Numbered from the stretch's first letter, positions 1-9,350 are shown. The stretch: DNA of 64,000 nucleotides from Allolobophora icterica (GCA_963556255.1 OY744606.1:5378127-5442126); one strand, 5' to 3'. Made by a program: numbers and translations. Notes: generated from the sequence alone by a model not told the origin.

Positions 1-289
1 AACTGAAATTACTACTTTGTAAAAATGAGATTTGCTGATACATTAGTCTTTAGACACCGTTAAAAAGTGGTCAACCGATACTTTATATAAAACTGAAACT
101 CAGCAGCCATGTTGCCTGGTCCACATTTCCCATGTTCCTCGTGTTGGTTAACTCCTCCACTACTCGTACTCTGGCAGTGCCAGTCCCCGAGCCTGGCTAA
201 AGAAGGAGGGATACACTAATGATCTTTGTTATCATACAATGTCGTTAACCTGAAACTACTACTACTACCCTACTACTACTACAACTACA
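1..289. other. Flank with short dispersed repeats
   Basis: No gene is visible. Bases 49-110 carry a TTTAGACACC-type motif that recurs at 29236, 29310 and, inverted, at 21133, 24159, 25428 and 30429. Bases 171-258 carry a GGCAGTGCCAGTCCC...GGAGG motif that recurs at 29412-29490 and on the minus strand in 26360-26800. Both look like old dispersed repeats. Confidence 0.5.
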
Positions 290-900
290 CCTTAGAGCTA
301 TCCGTCGCTCTCTCTCATCTCAAATTTTCACTTCAATTGTCCATGCATTGTCTGCTCTAGACTTGACTACTGCAATTCCCTCCTTTTTGGTCTTCCTAAA
401 GTCCGTCTTGCTCCTCTTCAGTCCGTTCTCAATGCTGCTGCTAGATTAATTGCCTGTCTCCCTCGATTCTCTCATATCACCACCTTTATGGCAGAAGAAC
501 TCCACTGGCTCCCGCTTTCTGCCCGCATCCAATTTAAGGTCCTCATCCTTGTCTCTAAGGCTCAGCTTGGTTTCGCTCCAAAATATTTATGTGACTTAAT
601 TCATCGCCCTCACTCTGCTGCTTCTCGTCGTCCTCTTCGTTCATCTGACTGCTTTGACCTCCTCGTTCCCCGGGTCAGGACTTCTCTGACTCAATCTAGG
701 TCTTTTGCCTCCATTGGCCCTGCTCTTTGGAACGAGCTTCCTCCGTTCGTTCGTTCTTGTATTCTCTCAGGTAACGTCTCTTCCTCTTTTACGTTTCTTA
801 AAACTTGCCTTTTCTCTCGGGGTCTCTCGCACTGGGAGCGCTTCTGAATGGCCCTCCCGCTAGAAGCGCTTTATAAATATCCAAATACAATACATTACAA
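290..900 (+). mobile_element. CR1/L2-type LINE 3' fragment (degraded RT C-terminus)
   Basis: Bases 488-847 read as the C-terminal end of a non-LTR reverse transcriptase ORF. The family's usual blocks are visible: LHWLPLSARIQFK, then APKYL, then a VPRVR block, and a FASIGPALWNELP block. The frame continues upstream to about 383 (FGLPKVRLAPLQSVLNAAARL) and earlier coding lies in another frame, so there is at least one frameshift. The 3' end at ~865-895 has the GCGCTTTATAAATATCC tail seen on other LINEs in this window. It is a dead 5'-truncated copy. The class call is from motif recognition; the exact clade is uncertain. Confidence 0.75.
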
Positions 901-904
901 TACA

Positions 905-1110
905 ATTGGTTGAAATTTTAATAGGAGCCCAAAACGCGGCGGGCACAAGTTCGAACCTCCACTGAGACAGTCACTGTGTATAGGGACCTTGAGCAAGTTC
1001 TTAACTCACAATATTATTGTTCGGTGCTATCGATTGATGCTTGAATAATAATTATAGTCGTTCCTTATTCTCAATTCTATATGTATACGTGCTTCGGGAA
1101 CTCTTAAATT
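905..1110 (+). mobile_element. tRNA-derived SINE copy
   Basis: A B-box-like CAAGTTCGAACCTCC at ~946-960 is followed by a TTGAGCAAGTTCTTAACTC block. The sequence matches 29705-29945 over much of its length, including the downstream GTCGTTCC...TATTCTC segment. The B box and the shared body support a tRNA-derived SINE. Boundaries are approximate. Confidence 0.6.
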
Positions 1111-1587
1111 GTAAATGTAATTGAAAATTTCTATAGCTCCACCTGAAAAAGAGATTCCAGACGTAACTCAATATGAAACGACGATCGAACTTTCTGCATG
1201 TCATCTGTTAACTCTAGGTTGGAATCCGTTGCCATGGTTTTGGCTACACGTGTATGAGAGAGCCTGCCGAAGGCGATTCGTCTAGTTATCTGAGCAAATT
1301 AAGCTAGTAACATTTAACATCGTTTAAATAGCGCTTATGTTTTGTTTCAGTGGCGCTATATAAGTAATTGTCCTTAATAAATTTACGGACAGTTAACAGC
1401 GGACGCGATCTTGCGAAACCGTCGGGCATTCAGAATCTGATTTTAAAATATTTGCCTATTTATACATAAGTATTTATAAGTTCATTTGTTCATATATTTA
1501 TTAACTCGTGAAGACAATACAATAAAATACAACCGAAATCTGATAATGCCCCATTACATAAGTCGGGAGGTGCACTCTGAGCTAGTC
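1111..1587. other. AT-rich spacer, no gene
   Basis: I see no coding region. A GGCGCTATATAAGTAATTG tail at ~1352-1370 is probably the 3' remnant of another LINE or SINE. The rest is AT-rich and featureless by eye up to the Polinton target duplication. Confidence 0.4.
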
Positions 1588-1588
1588 T

Positions 1589-1593
1589 GTATC
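1589..1593. repeat. Left target-site duplication of the Polinton (GTATC)
   Basis: GTATC directly precedes the inverted repeat that starts AGTAGATGACC. The same GTATC follows the right terminus at 19533. Read as TGTATC (1588-1593 and 19532-19537) it is 6 bp, the length usual for Polintons; the extra T is then shared with the last base of the right TIR. Confidence 0.8.
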
Positions 1594-1910
1594 AGTAGAT
1601 GACCAATACGGGCTTTGGCGCACCCCGTTATTCCGTCAAAATACCGGGGGTTGGTCTCCACCCCCACAATTTTTTTGTCCCCACCACTCCGTTATCTCAC
1701 CGAATTAAGAGGATGTCGGTCTATACCACCTAGGTCTCCAGAGAGTCCGTAGATCCCACGGGCCCGATAGCGGATCGATTTTTAGTGTACGAATTGCGCC
1801 ACCAAAAGCCTGCCAGCCAAAGCCAAAAAATAAGGATCGTGGATTGCCTTAACACACCGAAATGTAAAGTCCCGTTTGCTGCCGGCCGAGAACCTCCCAC
1901 GAGGCCGGCC
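1594..1910 (+). repeat. Left terminal inverted repeat (~317 bp)
   Basis: It begins AGTAGATGACC and is nearly identical to the reverse complement of 19217-19532. Small differences accumulate towards the inner end (for example around 1820-1890). Both repeats contain a frame starting MYELRHQKPASQ, which I take as chance coding of the TIR rather than a gene. Confidence 0.92.
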
Positions 1911-1970
1911 CAAACCGGGTCATTTTTCAATTTAAATAAAAGAATCTGTTGTGGTATACATAAAAACATA

Positions 1971-2246
1971 ATGTTAGGGCAAAACTTTTGCAAATGGCTT
2001 ATGATAGGCAAACAAAATCTCTGCCCTCGTAGATGCATTGGGGAGTATTGTTTCAAACATTTAGCACAGCTGCGAAATGGCTACGAGACAAGACCATGCG
2101 CCAAATGTGGAAGGGGAATCAAAAACCACTTAGGTGAGTGTATACGTTGTGATTATTACGTCATAAAATCAAGAGTTCGACGCTGCGGACTAACCCGTGA
2201 ATTCGAGAAAGAATGGAAAAGACTAGCGAACATAGTAGTAGAGTAA
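1971..2246 (+). CDS. Small Cys-rich zinc-binding protein (hypothetical)
   Basis: The 91-aa protein starts at the first ATG outside the inverted repeat; the frame is open further left into the TIR, but that part is TIR sequence. Cysteines are grouped as CPRRCIGEYC and then CAKCG...ECIRC, the last set being a plausible zinc ribbon of two CxxC pairs about ten residues apart. The C-terminus is basic and helical-looking. It lies 161 bp upstream of polB on the same strand, so it may act with replication or as a transcription factor. I do not recognise a named family. Small Cys-rich proteins next to the polymerase are common in this element class; the function is unknown. Confidence 0.6.
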   Translation: MLGQNFCKWLMIGKQNLCPRRCIGEYCFKHLAQLRNGYETRPCAKCGRGIKNHLGECIRCDYYVIKSRVRRCGLTREFEKEWKRLANIVVE

Positions 2247-2267
2247 AAAATTCTCTATTAAAGAAAG

Positions 2268-2366
2268 GATTCCGTTATTGTATTGAGATAATACAGATGA
2301 GCAAGCGACAATCGAATATCTAGTAAACAAAATTTCATTTTAAACAAACGATTCCGTTATTGTATT
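2268..2366. repeat. Direct repeat upstream of polB
   Basis: GATTCCGTTATTGTATT occurs twice, at 2268-2284 and 2350-2366, spaced 82 bp apart, between the small zinc protein and polB. A TATAAAAT follows at 2389-2396, 12 nt before the polB ATG. The repeat may be a control element for polB; this is inference from position. Confidence 0.45.
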
Positions 2367-2407
2367 AAGAAAAAGTTTGCCATAGTAATATAAAATAATT
2401 TATAACT

Positions 2408-5400
2408 ATGGCATTGTCTGCGAATGAAAAAATTGAACAATTGCTGGGTGAGTTTACTGGTCCCCCAGCTCTTCGAGCTGTTCTACAGAATATCTTAGAC
2501 GAACCTATCCCAGATGCAGTCAAAAGGCGCTTACTACAGCCACTGCTTCCAAGGCCAATTCCTCCAGTGCGCAAGCATAGAGGGGCAAAACGTAAAGCCC
2601 TTCTGGCAGAATTCGACCCTCTCCTAAATAAGAAGGATAGAGGTGGACCACCACCCTTTCTAGTACACAGAGAGCTAGCCAATCAGCATCTGAGAGACTT
2701 CCGTGCAGAAGTACCTCTTAACCACAGGTTGGAGGGAGATGCGTTGGCTTTCTTGAGTGCAATGGAGCACAACATTGAGTCGCAGCTAAACGAAGAGCTC
2801 TTGAAAAATGGCGGTTTGAAATACTCGCAAGTGTTGACTGTTGATTTGGAAAAGTTGGCACCGACCGTCGACATGTTGTACGATGGAAACGCGACCCCGG
2901 GTACTATTACCACTACGACCTACTTTCGAAGCAAAGCAGAACCAATTACCAATGCGGGTAAAATCCAAGGGGCTGTTCGGAAGGCCAAGGCCGAAGTACT
3001 AAAACTCCTCGAGGAGTATACCAATGAGGGATCGGGGTGGAGGGTGAGACGGGTCGTGGCGCTAGACCTCAGTCTTGCAAGATATAAGCCTTTCCGAGGT
3101 AAGAGCTACTTTCCCACACCAAAGTACATACCCCCTCGTACGGTTATTAATGTCAAGAATGAAGACAACCGTTGCTTCGAGTGGGCCATACTAAGCGCAA
3201 TGTATCCAGCAGAAAAGGACCCTCAACGCCCTACTAAGTATCGTACACACCTCCTCGAGCTAAACTTCGACGGTATGGAATTTCCAGTGAAGGTCACTGA
3301 TATTGGTAAGTTCGAACGTCAGAACCCAAATATAAGCGTCTCAGTCTTCGGGTGGGATAAAGCTTTGTATCCAATTTATGTCTCAAAGCAGAACAATAGA
3401 GACTATAATATCGATCTTCTACTGTTAGTCAGTGGTGAGAATTACCACTACGTCTGGATTAAAGACCTTGGTCGAATTCTTAATCAAAACAGCAAAGACA
3501 AAAACAAAAAACACCCATGTCGTCGCTGCCTTCACATATTCTGTAGACAAGACTTACTGGATGCCCATATCGAAGATTGTCAGGGCATCAGTCAGAAGCC
3601 TCAACGAATTGAGATGCCGAAAGAGGATGAAAATATCCTCAAATTCCAGAACCATCGCAAACAGATGCGAGTCCCGTATATCATTTACGCCGACTTCGAG
3701 GCTCTAAACATACCAGTCGAAGGTGCAATCATGAACCCCAGCGAGAGCAACACCAGACAGATAGCTGAGCAGAAACCGTGTAGCTTCTGTTATATAGTGG
3801 TTCGATACGATGGCCGCACCAAGAAGCCGGTGCTATATCGTGGAGAGAACGCCGTGCAAGAGTTCCTGCAACGACTACATGGCGAGCTGGCCTCTATCAA
3901 ACAAAGGCTGGCCACTCCAGCTAAAATGGTTATGTCAGCGGCCGATCGCCAATCATTCCGCGAAGCCATCGAATGTCACATCTGCGGAAATGCTCTCGAA
4001 GCGGATAGAGTTCGTGACCACTGCCACATTACCGGTAAGTACAGAGGTGCTGCTCACAACGCCTGCAACCTCAAACTTCGAATATATCCAGATAAGTGTA
4101 AGGTACCAGTGGTCTTCCACAATCTAAGAGGTTATGACAGTCATCTCATCATGCAAGCGATAGGTAGCTGTGAGGCCGCACAGGATGAGGCAACTGAAAT
4201 TAACTGTATCCCAAACAATATGGAGAAATACATGACATTCAACATAGGACAACTACAGTTCATTGATAGTCTCCAGTTTCTAAACAGCTCGTTGGATAAA
4301 TTATCAGGAAATCTTTCGCTTGAGGATCTGAAAGTCACAACGGCATATATTAAGGAAAATTTCGTTTACAATGATAGGACAAAACTTGATCTGTTGAGAC
4401 GAAAGGGCGTATATTGTTACGAATACATCCATGATTACCACCGCTTCGAAGAAGACCGACTTCCACCCAAGGAAGCGTTCTACAGCAAGCTCACACGAGA
4501 GAGCATTTCTGACGAGGATTATCAACACGCACAACGAGTGTGGGACGAGTTTGACTGTAAAACTCTAGGTGACTATCACGACTTGTATCTCCGCACGGAT
4601 GTACTCCTGCTAGCCGATGTATTCGAGACCTTCAGATCGACATCGATGAAGCACTACAGTCTCGACCCGGCTAACTACTTCAGCCTGCCAGGAATGGCCT
4701 GGGACGCTTTGTTGAAAAAGACGAAGATCGAGCTCGAACTTTTAACCGATATAGATATGCATTTGTTCGTAGAGAAAGGTCTCCGAGGTGGAATCTCGAT
4801 GGTATCTAAGCGCTTCGCAAAAGCCAACAACCCACAATGCCCCGACTACGATACCACGAAGCCAGACAACTGGATCATGTACCTCGATGCTAATAACCTC
4901 TATGGCTGGGCGATGCAACAGTCATTACCAGTTGGAGGATTTAGCTGGGAAAGTCCAACTCTCGATGAAGTGTTGGAAACTCCAGACGACGCGCCTGAAG
5001 GCTTCCTGCTCGAAGTCGATCTTGAGTACCCGGAGCACCTCCACGAATCACATAGCGACTATCCCCTAGCACCGGAGACCCTGACAGTCCAAGAGGGGTG
5101 GTTGAGTGACTATCAGAATGTGCTTATGAACGAGTTGGGAGGCAAGTTCACAAAGCATGTGAAGTTAGTACCAAGCCTACGACCTAAGGAGCGGTATGTG
5201 GTCCATTATAGAAATCTCAAACTCTACCATTCGTTGGGCCTACGAGTTTCTAAAATTCATCGTGTCATTAAGTTTAGACAGGAGGCATGGATGGCTCCAT
5301 ATATCGAGATGAATACGAAATTGAGAGCGAAGGCAACGTCGGAGTTTGAGAAGGATTTCTTCAAGCTGGCTAATAATGCGGTCTTTGGAAAAACCATGGA

Positions 5401-6148
5401 AAATCTTAGAAAAAGAATCAGAGTTAACCTGGTACCGACCTCAAAAGTTGACAAACTTCGTAAACTAATTGCTGACCCGGCCTACATATCACACAAAATC
5501 TTCAACGACCAACTCGCCGCGATTCATAGTTTGAAGAACAAGCTCAAGTTAAACAGACCTGTATATGTCGGCCAGGCTGTCCTCGACCTCAGCAAGCATC
5601 TGATGTACGACTTCTGGTACAACGATGTGAAAAACGAGTACGGAGAAAAAGCCCAGTTGCTATATACAGACACAGATAGCCTCTTATTTCAGGTGGAGAC
5701 TCCGAACGCCTATGCCGATATGTGGAATAAAAAACACCTATACGACCTCTCCGAGTTTCCTAGAGACAGCCCATACTACGACGTCGAGAACAAGAAAGTC
5801 GTGGGCAAGTTCAAGGATGAATGTAACGGAGTGGCCATAGCCCAATTCGTAGGATTGCGTCCGAAGATGTACTCGATCTTAAAATCGGGTGGTTCAGAGA
5901 TCAGGAAAGCAAAAGGCGTTCAGAGAGCAGTTGTGAAGAAGGATCTGCACCACGAGCTATACAAGGAATGCCTGTTCGAACGAGAAGAGATGCGGCACAC
6001 ACAAGTCGTGATTAGAAGCCACGACCACCAGATCGGAGTGTACGAGCAGAATAAGATCAGCCTCTCTCCATTAGACACAAAAAAGTGGATAGAGGCCGAT
6101 GGGATAACAACGCTGGCATACGGGCACTACAAACTCGTCAACGGCTGA
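2408..6148 (+). CDS. polB: Protein-primed DNA polymerase B (pPolB)
   Basis: A 1246-aa replicative polymerase of the family that uses a terminal-protein primer. Visible in order: an N-terminal extension; a region at ~240-350 with NEDNRCFEWAI and YHYVWIK blocks; a C2H2-type finger near 370-390 (CRRCLHIF...H...C); ExoI YADFEAL near 429; an HNH/endonuclease VII-like insert CHICG...DHCH...HNACN at ~523-560; ExoII FHNLRGYDSHL near 570; ExoIII YLRTDVLLLADVFE near 727; PolA YLDANNLYGWAM near 825; PolB KLANNAVFGKT near 985; PolC YTDTDSLLF near 1085; and a GKFKDE block near 1132. All catalytic acidic residues are present. The ATG at 2408 follows an AT-rich TATA-like stretch. The 3' end overlaps the convergent integrase by 11 bp. 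Confidence 0.96.
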   Translation: MALSANEKIEQLLGEFTGPPALRAVLQNILDEPIPDAVKRRLLQPLLPRPIPPVRKHRGAKRKALLAEFDPLLNKKDRGGPPPFLVHRELANQHLRDFRAEVPLNHRLEGDALAFLSAMEHNIESQLNEELLKNGGLKYSQVLTVDLEKLAPTVDMLYDGNATPGTITTTTYFRSKAEPITNAGKIQGAVRKAKAEVLKLLEEYTNEGSGWRVRRVVALDLSLARYKPFRGKSYFPTPKYIPPRTVINVKNEDNRCFEWAILSAMYPAEKDPQRPTKYRTHLLELNFDGMEFPVKVTDIGKFERQNPNISVSVFGWDKALYPIYVSKQNNRDYNIDLLLLVSGENYHYVWIKDLGRILNQNSKDKNKKHPCRRCLHIFCRQDLLDAHIEDCQGISQKPQRIEMPKEDENILKFQNHRKQMRVPYIIYADFEALNIPVEGAIMNPSESNTRQIAEQKPCSFCYIVVRYDGRTKKPVLYRGENAVQEFLQRLHGELASIKQRLATPAKMVMSAADRQSFREAIECHICGNALEADRVRDHCHITGKYRGAAHNACNLKLRIYPDKCKVPVVFHNLRGYDSHLIMQAIGSCEAAQDEATEINCIPNNMEKYMTFNIGQLQFIDSLQFLNSSLDKLSGNLSLEDLKVTTAYIKENFVYNDRTKLDLLRRKGVYCYEYIHDYHRFEEDRLPPKEAFYSKLTRESISDEDYQHAQRVWDEFDCKTLGDYHDLYLRTDVLLLADVFETFRSTSMKHYSLDPANYFSLPGMAWDALLKKTKIELELLTDIDMHLFVEKGLRGGISMVSKRFAKANNPQCPDYDTTKPDNWIMYLDANNLYGWAMQQSLPVGGFSWESPTLDEVLETPDDAPEGFLLEVDLEYPEHLHESHSDYPLAPETLTVQEGWLSDYQNVLMNELGGKFTKHVKLVPSLRPKERYVVHYRNLKLYHSLGLRVSKIHRVIKFRQEAWMAPYIEMNTKLRAKATSEFEKDFFKLANNAVFGKTMENLRKRIRVNLVPTSKVDKLRKLIADPAYISHKIFNDQLAAIHSLKNKLKLNRPVYVGQAVLDLSKHLMYDFWYNDVKNEYGEKAQLLYTDTDSLLFQVETPNAYADMWNKKHLYDLSEFPRDSPYYDVENKKVVGKFKDECNGVAIAQFVGLRPKMYSILKSGGSEIRKAKGVQRAVVKKDLHHELYKECLFEREEMRHTQVVIRSHDHQIGVYEQNKISLSPLDTKKWIEADGITTLAYGHYKLVNG

Positions 6149-7148
6149 GTATTCTATCGGGAGGTAGCTCAGTGCCCATAGGCACCAGAAGCAGCTCCTC
6201 ACGTACAAACCCGCGGCCAGGCCCATCAACTAGATGGTATAAAGCCGGTTGGCCAGCCCGCCGAACAACATCCAAAATAGCGTGGATGGTGAGCGACCAG
6301 TTAGGATCGGTGGCACGTTTGCTTCCACCTTCGAGCTCGCCTGGAGCGTATAAATATCGGACGAGAACGTCGTGCCCGAGAACAGGCTCATCCAAGCCCC
6401 ATAAACGACCTTTAGTTTGTGAATGAGAGGGCTTCTGTGTCACTTTAGCAGCTTTCATCGCTTCAACCGGCTTCATGTCGAGCAAGCGCGTCGGCTCATC
6501 GTTTAGTGCAGCCACAACTTCGGGCAACCGGCGAACCCATTCCACTGACCGTTCGGATGACCCCCTTGCAGCCAGGAGCAATTCCTGAGCGTACTGGGCA
6601 CCGAAAAGTCGCTCAGCTAGAGTACGGTTAAAGCGTTCAACGATGCCCTGTTGACGATGATTTGCGGCCTGTCCGCGTCTTACAAGAACGTCGTGCTTCG
6701 TCAGCAACGGTGTAAAATCACCCATAAATTCGCGTCCAGGATCGACCTGAAAGAGTCGAGGCCAAGTTAATGGGCCCCTCTTATAGATCCGGCTTAAAGC
6801 GGCGGCGACTTCGGTCGCACTTTTGTTGATCAACGGTTCAGCTTCTTTGTATCGTGAGGCAACATCAACAACAGTGAGAGCGTATTTATAAGTCTTTCGG
6901 CCTACTTTATCGTGAGGTAAAAACAAGAGATCGGCTTGGTGTACGGCGTTTGGTCGATTTTCCTCAAACTTTGGATGCGGTATGGGGCGAGGAACGGGTA
7001 GATAAATCTGCCACACAGCTTGTTTCTTCAGCCAATCGCGAGCCTCCGCCTCGGAAACTTTGGCGGCTGAGGCTAGTTTCTTCACCGCAGCCTTACCTCG
7101 CCAGTAACCTCTAGGGCTGTAATAGACGGCTGAAAGGTGCTTAGACAT
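6138..7148 (-). CDS. int: Retroviral-type integrase (rve family)
   Basis: A 336-aa integrase thought to insert the element into host DNA. The catalytic core shows D73 (HQADLLFLP), D136 (QVDPGREF) and E171 (GIVERFNRTL). The spacing D-63-D-35-E is the hallmark of retroviral and Polinton integrases. A basic N-terminal helical part (MSKHLSAVYYSPRGYWRG) precedes the core; a small beta-rich C-terminal tail follows (LYHLVDGPGRG). No clear HHCC finger or chromodomain is seen. I chose the ATG at 7148; an upstream in-frame ATG at 7202 would add 18 hydrophobic residues that look like translated promoter. A TATATAG (7159-7165, minus) sits just upstream. Its 3' end converges with polB. Confidence 0.93.
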   Translation of the reverse strand: MSKHLSAVYYSPRGYWRGKAAVKKLASAAKVSEAEARDWLKKQAVWQIYLPVPRPIPHPKFEENRPNAVHQADLLFLPHDKVGRKTYKYALTVVDVASRYKEAEPLINKSATEVAAALSRIYKRGPLTWPRLFQVDPGREFMGDFTPLLTKHDVLVRRGQAANHRQQGIVERFNRTLAERLFGAQYAQELLLAARGSSERSVEWVRRLPEVVAALNDEPTRLLDMKPVEAMKAAKVTQKPSHSQTKGRLWGLDEPVLGHDVLVRYLYAPGELEGGSKRATDPNWSLTIHAILDVVRRAGQPALYHLVDGPGRGFVREELLLVPMGTELPPDRILSR

Positions 7149-7158
7149 TTCAGTAATA

Positions 7159-7165
7159 CTATATA
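7159..7165 (-). promoter_or_regulatory. TATA-like element before integrase
   Basis: TATATAG on the minus strand, about 11 nt upstream of the chosen integrase ATG (7148) and inside the 18-codon extension that the ATG at 7202 would add. It favours the downstream start. Similar A/T-rich boxes lie close to the ATG of several genes of this element. Confidence 0.4.
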
Positions 7166-7198
7166 TTACAAACAGGTAAACACATACACAAATGATTT

Positions 7199-7759
7199 TC
7201 ATTTGCGTTTTCGCTGGCTCGTTCTGACACCCATCCCTAGCCTCGACTTCGCCGACATAATGGCCGATACGAGCCGGGCATCCTTCTTCTCATAATCCGG
7301 AGTTTCATCGGTGAGTGCGATCTTCGACGCGGCTGCAGCGAGGATGTCATCTGCGTGGTTACGCCCTGGAGTATCTTTATGAACTGCGTAAGCCACATCG
7401 TGGTGGAGGCACGCACGGTCGAGCTGATTAACACCGTGATAGCGCTGTGACAACCGTTTATCGAGTTTTGTGAATGGTCCACAGTAAGAGTACTTTCCTG
7501 TATTCTGGAAAGAACCTCCCGGATTATCTTCCGAAGACATACCGGATGGAAGGCTCATATGCATTTCTGGTAGAGGTAGAGCGTTGAGGGCTCTATTCAG
7601 TAGAGAACCACCAGTCTTTCGCGCTTTCGAAGGCAAAATTTGGCTCTTCTTTACACCGCAGACGGCACAGGTTCCCTTCTTGGCTGGCCGACCGTTTCGT
7701 AACTCGACGATTGTTTCATTTGAAGTCTCAGTATGTTTCTTACATCGTAGGCAATACAT
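7199..7759 (-). CDS. Zn-ribbon plus phospholipase A2-domain protein
   Basis: A 186-aa protein with two parts. The N-terminus has CxxC pairs at 3-6 (CLRC) and 31-34 (CAVC) around NGRPAKKG, the pattern of the DUF5679-type zinc domain. Residues ~92-124 carry a parvovirus/insect-type secreted phospholipase A2 core: calcium-loop-like YCGPFT, then LDRACLHHDVAY with the His-Asp active-site pair. A basic tail (RTSQRKRK) ends it. In parvoviruses this domain opens endosomal membranes during entry; a similar virion role here is inference. The frame is open to a TTG at 7777, but the first ATG is 7759. It is divergent from the ATPase and its end overlaps the upstream integrase ATG at 7202. Confidence 0.85.
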   Translation of the reverse strand: MYCLRCKKHTETSNETIVELRNGRPAKKGTCAVCGVKKSQILPSKARKTGGSLLNRALNALPLPEMHMSLPSGMSSEDNPGGSFQNTGKYSYCGPFTKLDKRLSQRYHGVNQLDRACLHHDVAYAVHKDTPGRNHADDILAAAASKIALTDETPDYEKKDARLVSAIMSAKSRLGMGVRTSQRKRK

Positions 7760-7797
7760 TGTTTTCGTTGAATACAATCATAACTCGTTGTCTCTAT
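7760..7797. promoter_or_regulatory. Divergent start region between PLA2 protein and ATPase
   Basis: Only 38 bp separate the two divergent ATGs (7759 minus, 7798 plus). The region is AT-rich with TCTCTATATG at the ATPase start. Any promoters must overlap the opposing coding sequence or be bidirectional. Confidence 0.4.
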
Positions 7798-8481
7798 ATG
7801 GAAATAACAAATTTCGATCTCGAAGCCGACGATGGAAAAAAACACCACCATTGGTTGTTGCCATCAAGCATACGATGCATAATCTGTGGGCCTAGCGGAT
7901 GTGGGAAAACAAACTTACTGCTTAACCTTCTGTTGAATAAAGGGTACCTACGTTATGACAGGCTGTACCTATACTCGAAATCTCTGGGACAAGAAAAATA
8001 TCAGTTTCTCCGTGACTGGGCCACAGAACTCGAAAAATTTGCTGGAAAAGAAATTGCGAGTTTTCACTCTTCCTCCGATGAGATAATTCCAGTGGAATCT
8101 CTTGATAAAAACGTCAGGAGCCTATTAATCTTCGATGACGTCATGTTACAAAAACAGGGGCCGATCGAGAAGTACTTTTGTATGGGGCGTCATGGTGGAG
8201 CGAGCTGCTTCTACCTAACACAAAACTACTTTCACATTTCTAAACAAGCGATCCGTGACAATGCTAATCTTATTATCCTATTCAACCAAGACAGTAAGAA
8301 CTTACGAGCAATACATGACACATTTGTGGCAGGTGACATGAATTTTGATGAATTTCGTAAGTTCTTTAGTCAGTGTATTGTCGAACCATATGGCTTTGCA
8401 GTCATAGATCTGACGTCCAAAGTTTTTGATGGTAAGTATCGAAGCGGGTTCGATCGCTTCTATAGACCTATGGCCAATTAA
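7798..8481 (+). CDS. HerA/FtsK-type DNA-packaging ATPase (A32-like)
   Basis: A 227-aa P-loop ATPase expected to pump the genome into capsids. Walker A GPSGCGKT is at 31-38; Walker B LLIFDD is at 109-114; a sensor-like YLTQNYFHISKQAIRDNANL block follows. The size is normal for this class in Polintons and virophages. The frame is open upstream to 7711, but the first plausible ATG is 7798, just outside the divergent PLA2 gene. It closes the left gene block; the next 2.5 kb is non-coding. Confidence 0.93.
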   Translation: MEITNFDLEADDGKKHHHWLLPSSIRCIICGPSGCGKTNLLLNLLLNKGYLRYDRLYLYSKSLGQEKYQFLRDWATELEKFAGKEIASFHSSSDEIIPVESLDKNVRSLLIFDDVMLQKQGPIEKYFCMGRHGGASCFYLTQNYFHISKQAIRDNANLIILFNQDSKNLRAIHDTFVAGDMNFDEFRKFFSQCIVEPYGFAVIDLTSKVFDGKYRSGFDRFYRPMAN

Positions 8482-8992
8482 AAGGCGCAATATCGCAAAT
8501 GAAATTCCTTTGCGGCTAGATAAAAACACCCTTAACTTCTTGCTTTTTGTTTTGAAATCTTGCCTACGACTAAAAAATAAGACCCCTAGGTTTTTTGCTT
8601 TTTAAACAATCAACATTCATCTTTCCTATGGTTTTCAATGAGAAAAAAGGCGCTATATGAACCCTCCATTGTTTAAAAATTAGCTGTTGCTTTTCGCTTA
8701 AAACCCAACATTCATTTTCCCAGGACTAATAAAACACCTGTATCTTTTGCTTTTCGCTAAAATCTTCCCAACGGCTTACAATGAAGGCGCAATATAAATG
8801 TTTTTAGCCATTTTAGATAAGTTTTAAAATTTATCTATTATTTTTGATGTAGGTTATTAGCCTGGTGATATTTAATTTTGTTTTAAATTTACACTCCTTT
8901 TTTCAATTATTATTACTTCTATGTTTTTATATTTGTCTATACTTCTTCATCGATCGGTTCGCATTTGGGTTTTTCAATAAAAAATTAATAAT

Positions 8993-9350
8993 AATGGCAG
9001 TTGCACAGTATAACTAATTATTTATACTGTGGTGATGGTTTAACGAGTTTCAAACAAAGACCTTTTTTCTGACCACATTTACAATTCTTTAATTTTATCA
9101 GAGAGATCTATGGCTAATTTAAAATGGCGCTATATAAATGTCTAATGGCAGTTGCACAGCATATAAGTAATTATTTATACTGTGGTGATGGCTTTAACGA
9201 CTGTTTTAAAAACACACACATAGGCCTTTTTCTGACCACATTTTATAGTTCTTTATTTTATCAGACAGGCCTATCTCTAATGGGAATGGCGCTATATAAA
9301 TGTCAAATGGCAGTTGCACAGTTTAAGTAATTATTTATACTGTGGTGATG
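8993..9350 (+). repeat. Tandem repeat with TATA-like boxes, 2.3 copies
   Basis: Copies start at 8993, 9144 and 9306 with AATGGCAGTTGCACAG and continue into TAATTATTTATACTGTGGTGATG. Unit lengths are 151 and 162 bp and the third copy is partial. Each unit junction contains GGCGCTATATAAATGTC, the same box found at LINE 3' tails elsewhere in the window. Confidence 0.75.

Noticed and set aside
1730..2056. Minus-strand 108-aa frame over the left TIR
   Set aside because: Shadow of the TIR; the right TIR gives a similar shadow and no conserved domain is seen.
7711..7797. Upstream extension of the ATPase frame
   Set aside because: It would overlap the divergent PLA2 gene; the ATG at 7798 gives the normal N-terminus.
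9124..9330. 68-aa frame in the Polinton centre
   Set aside because: Made by the tandem repeat (MALYKC..MAVAQ occurs twice because of it).
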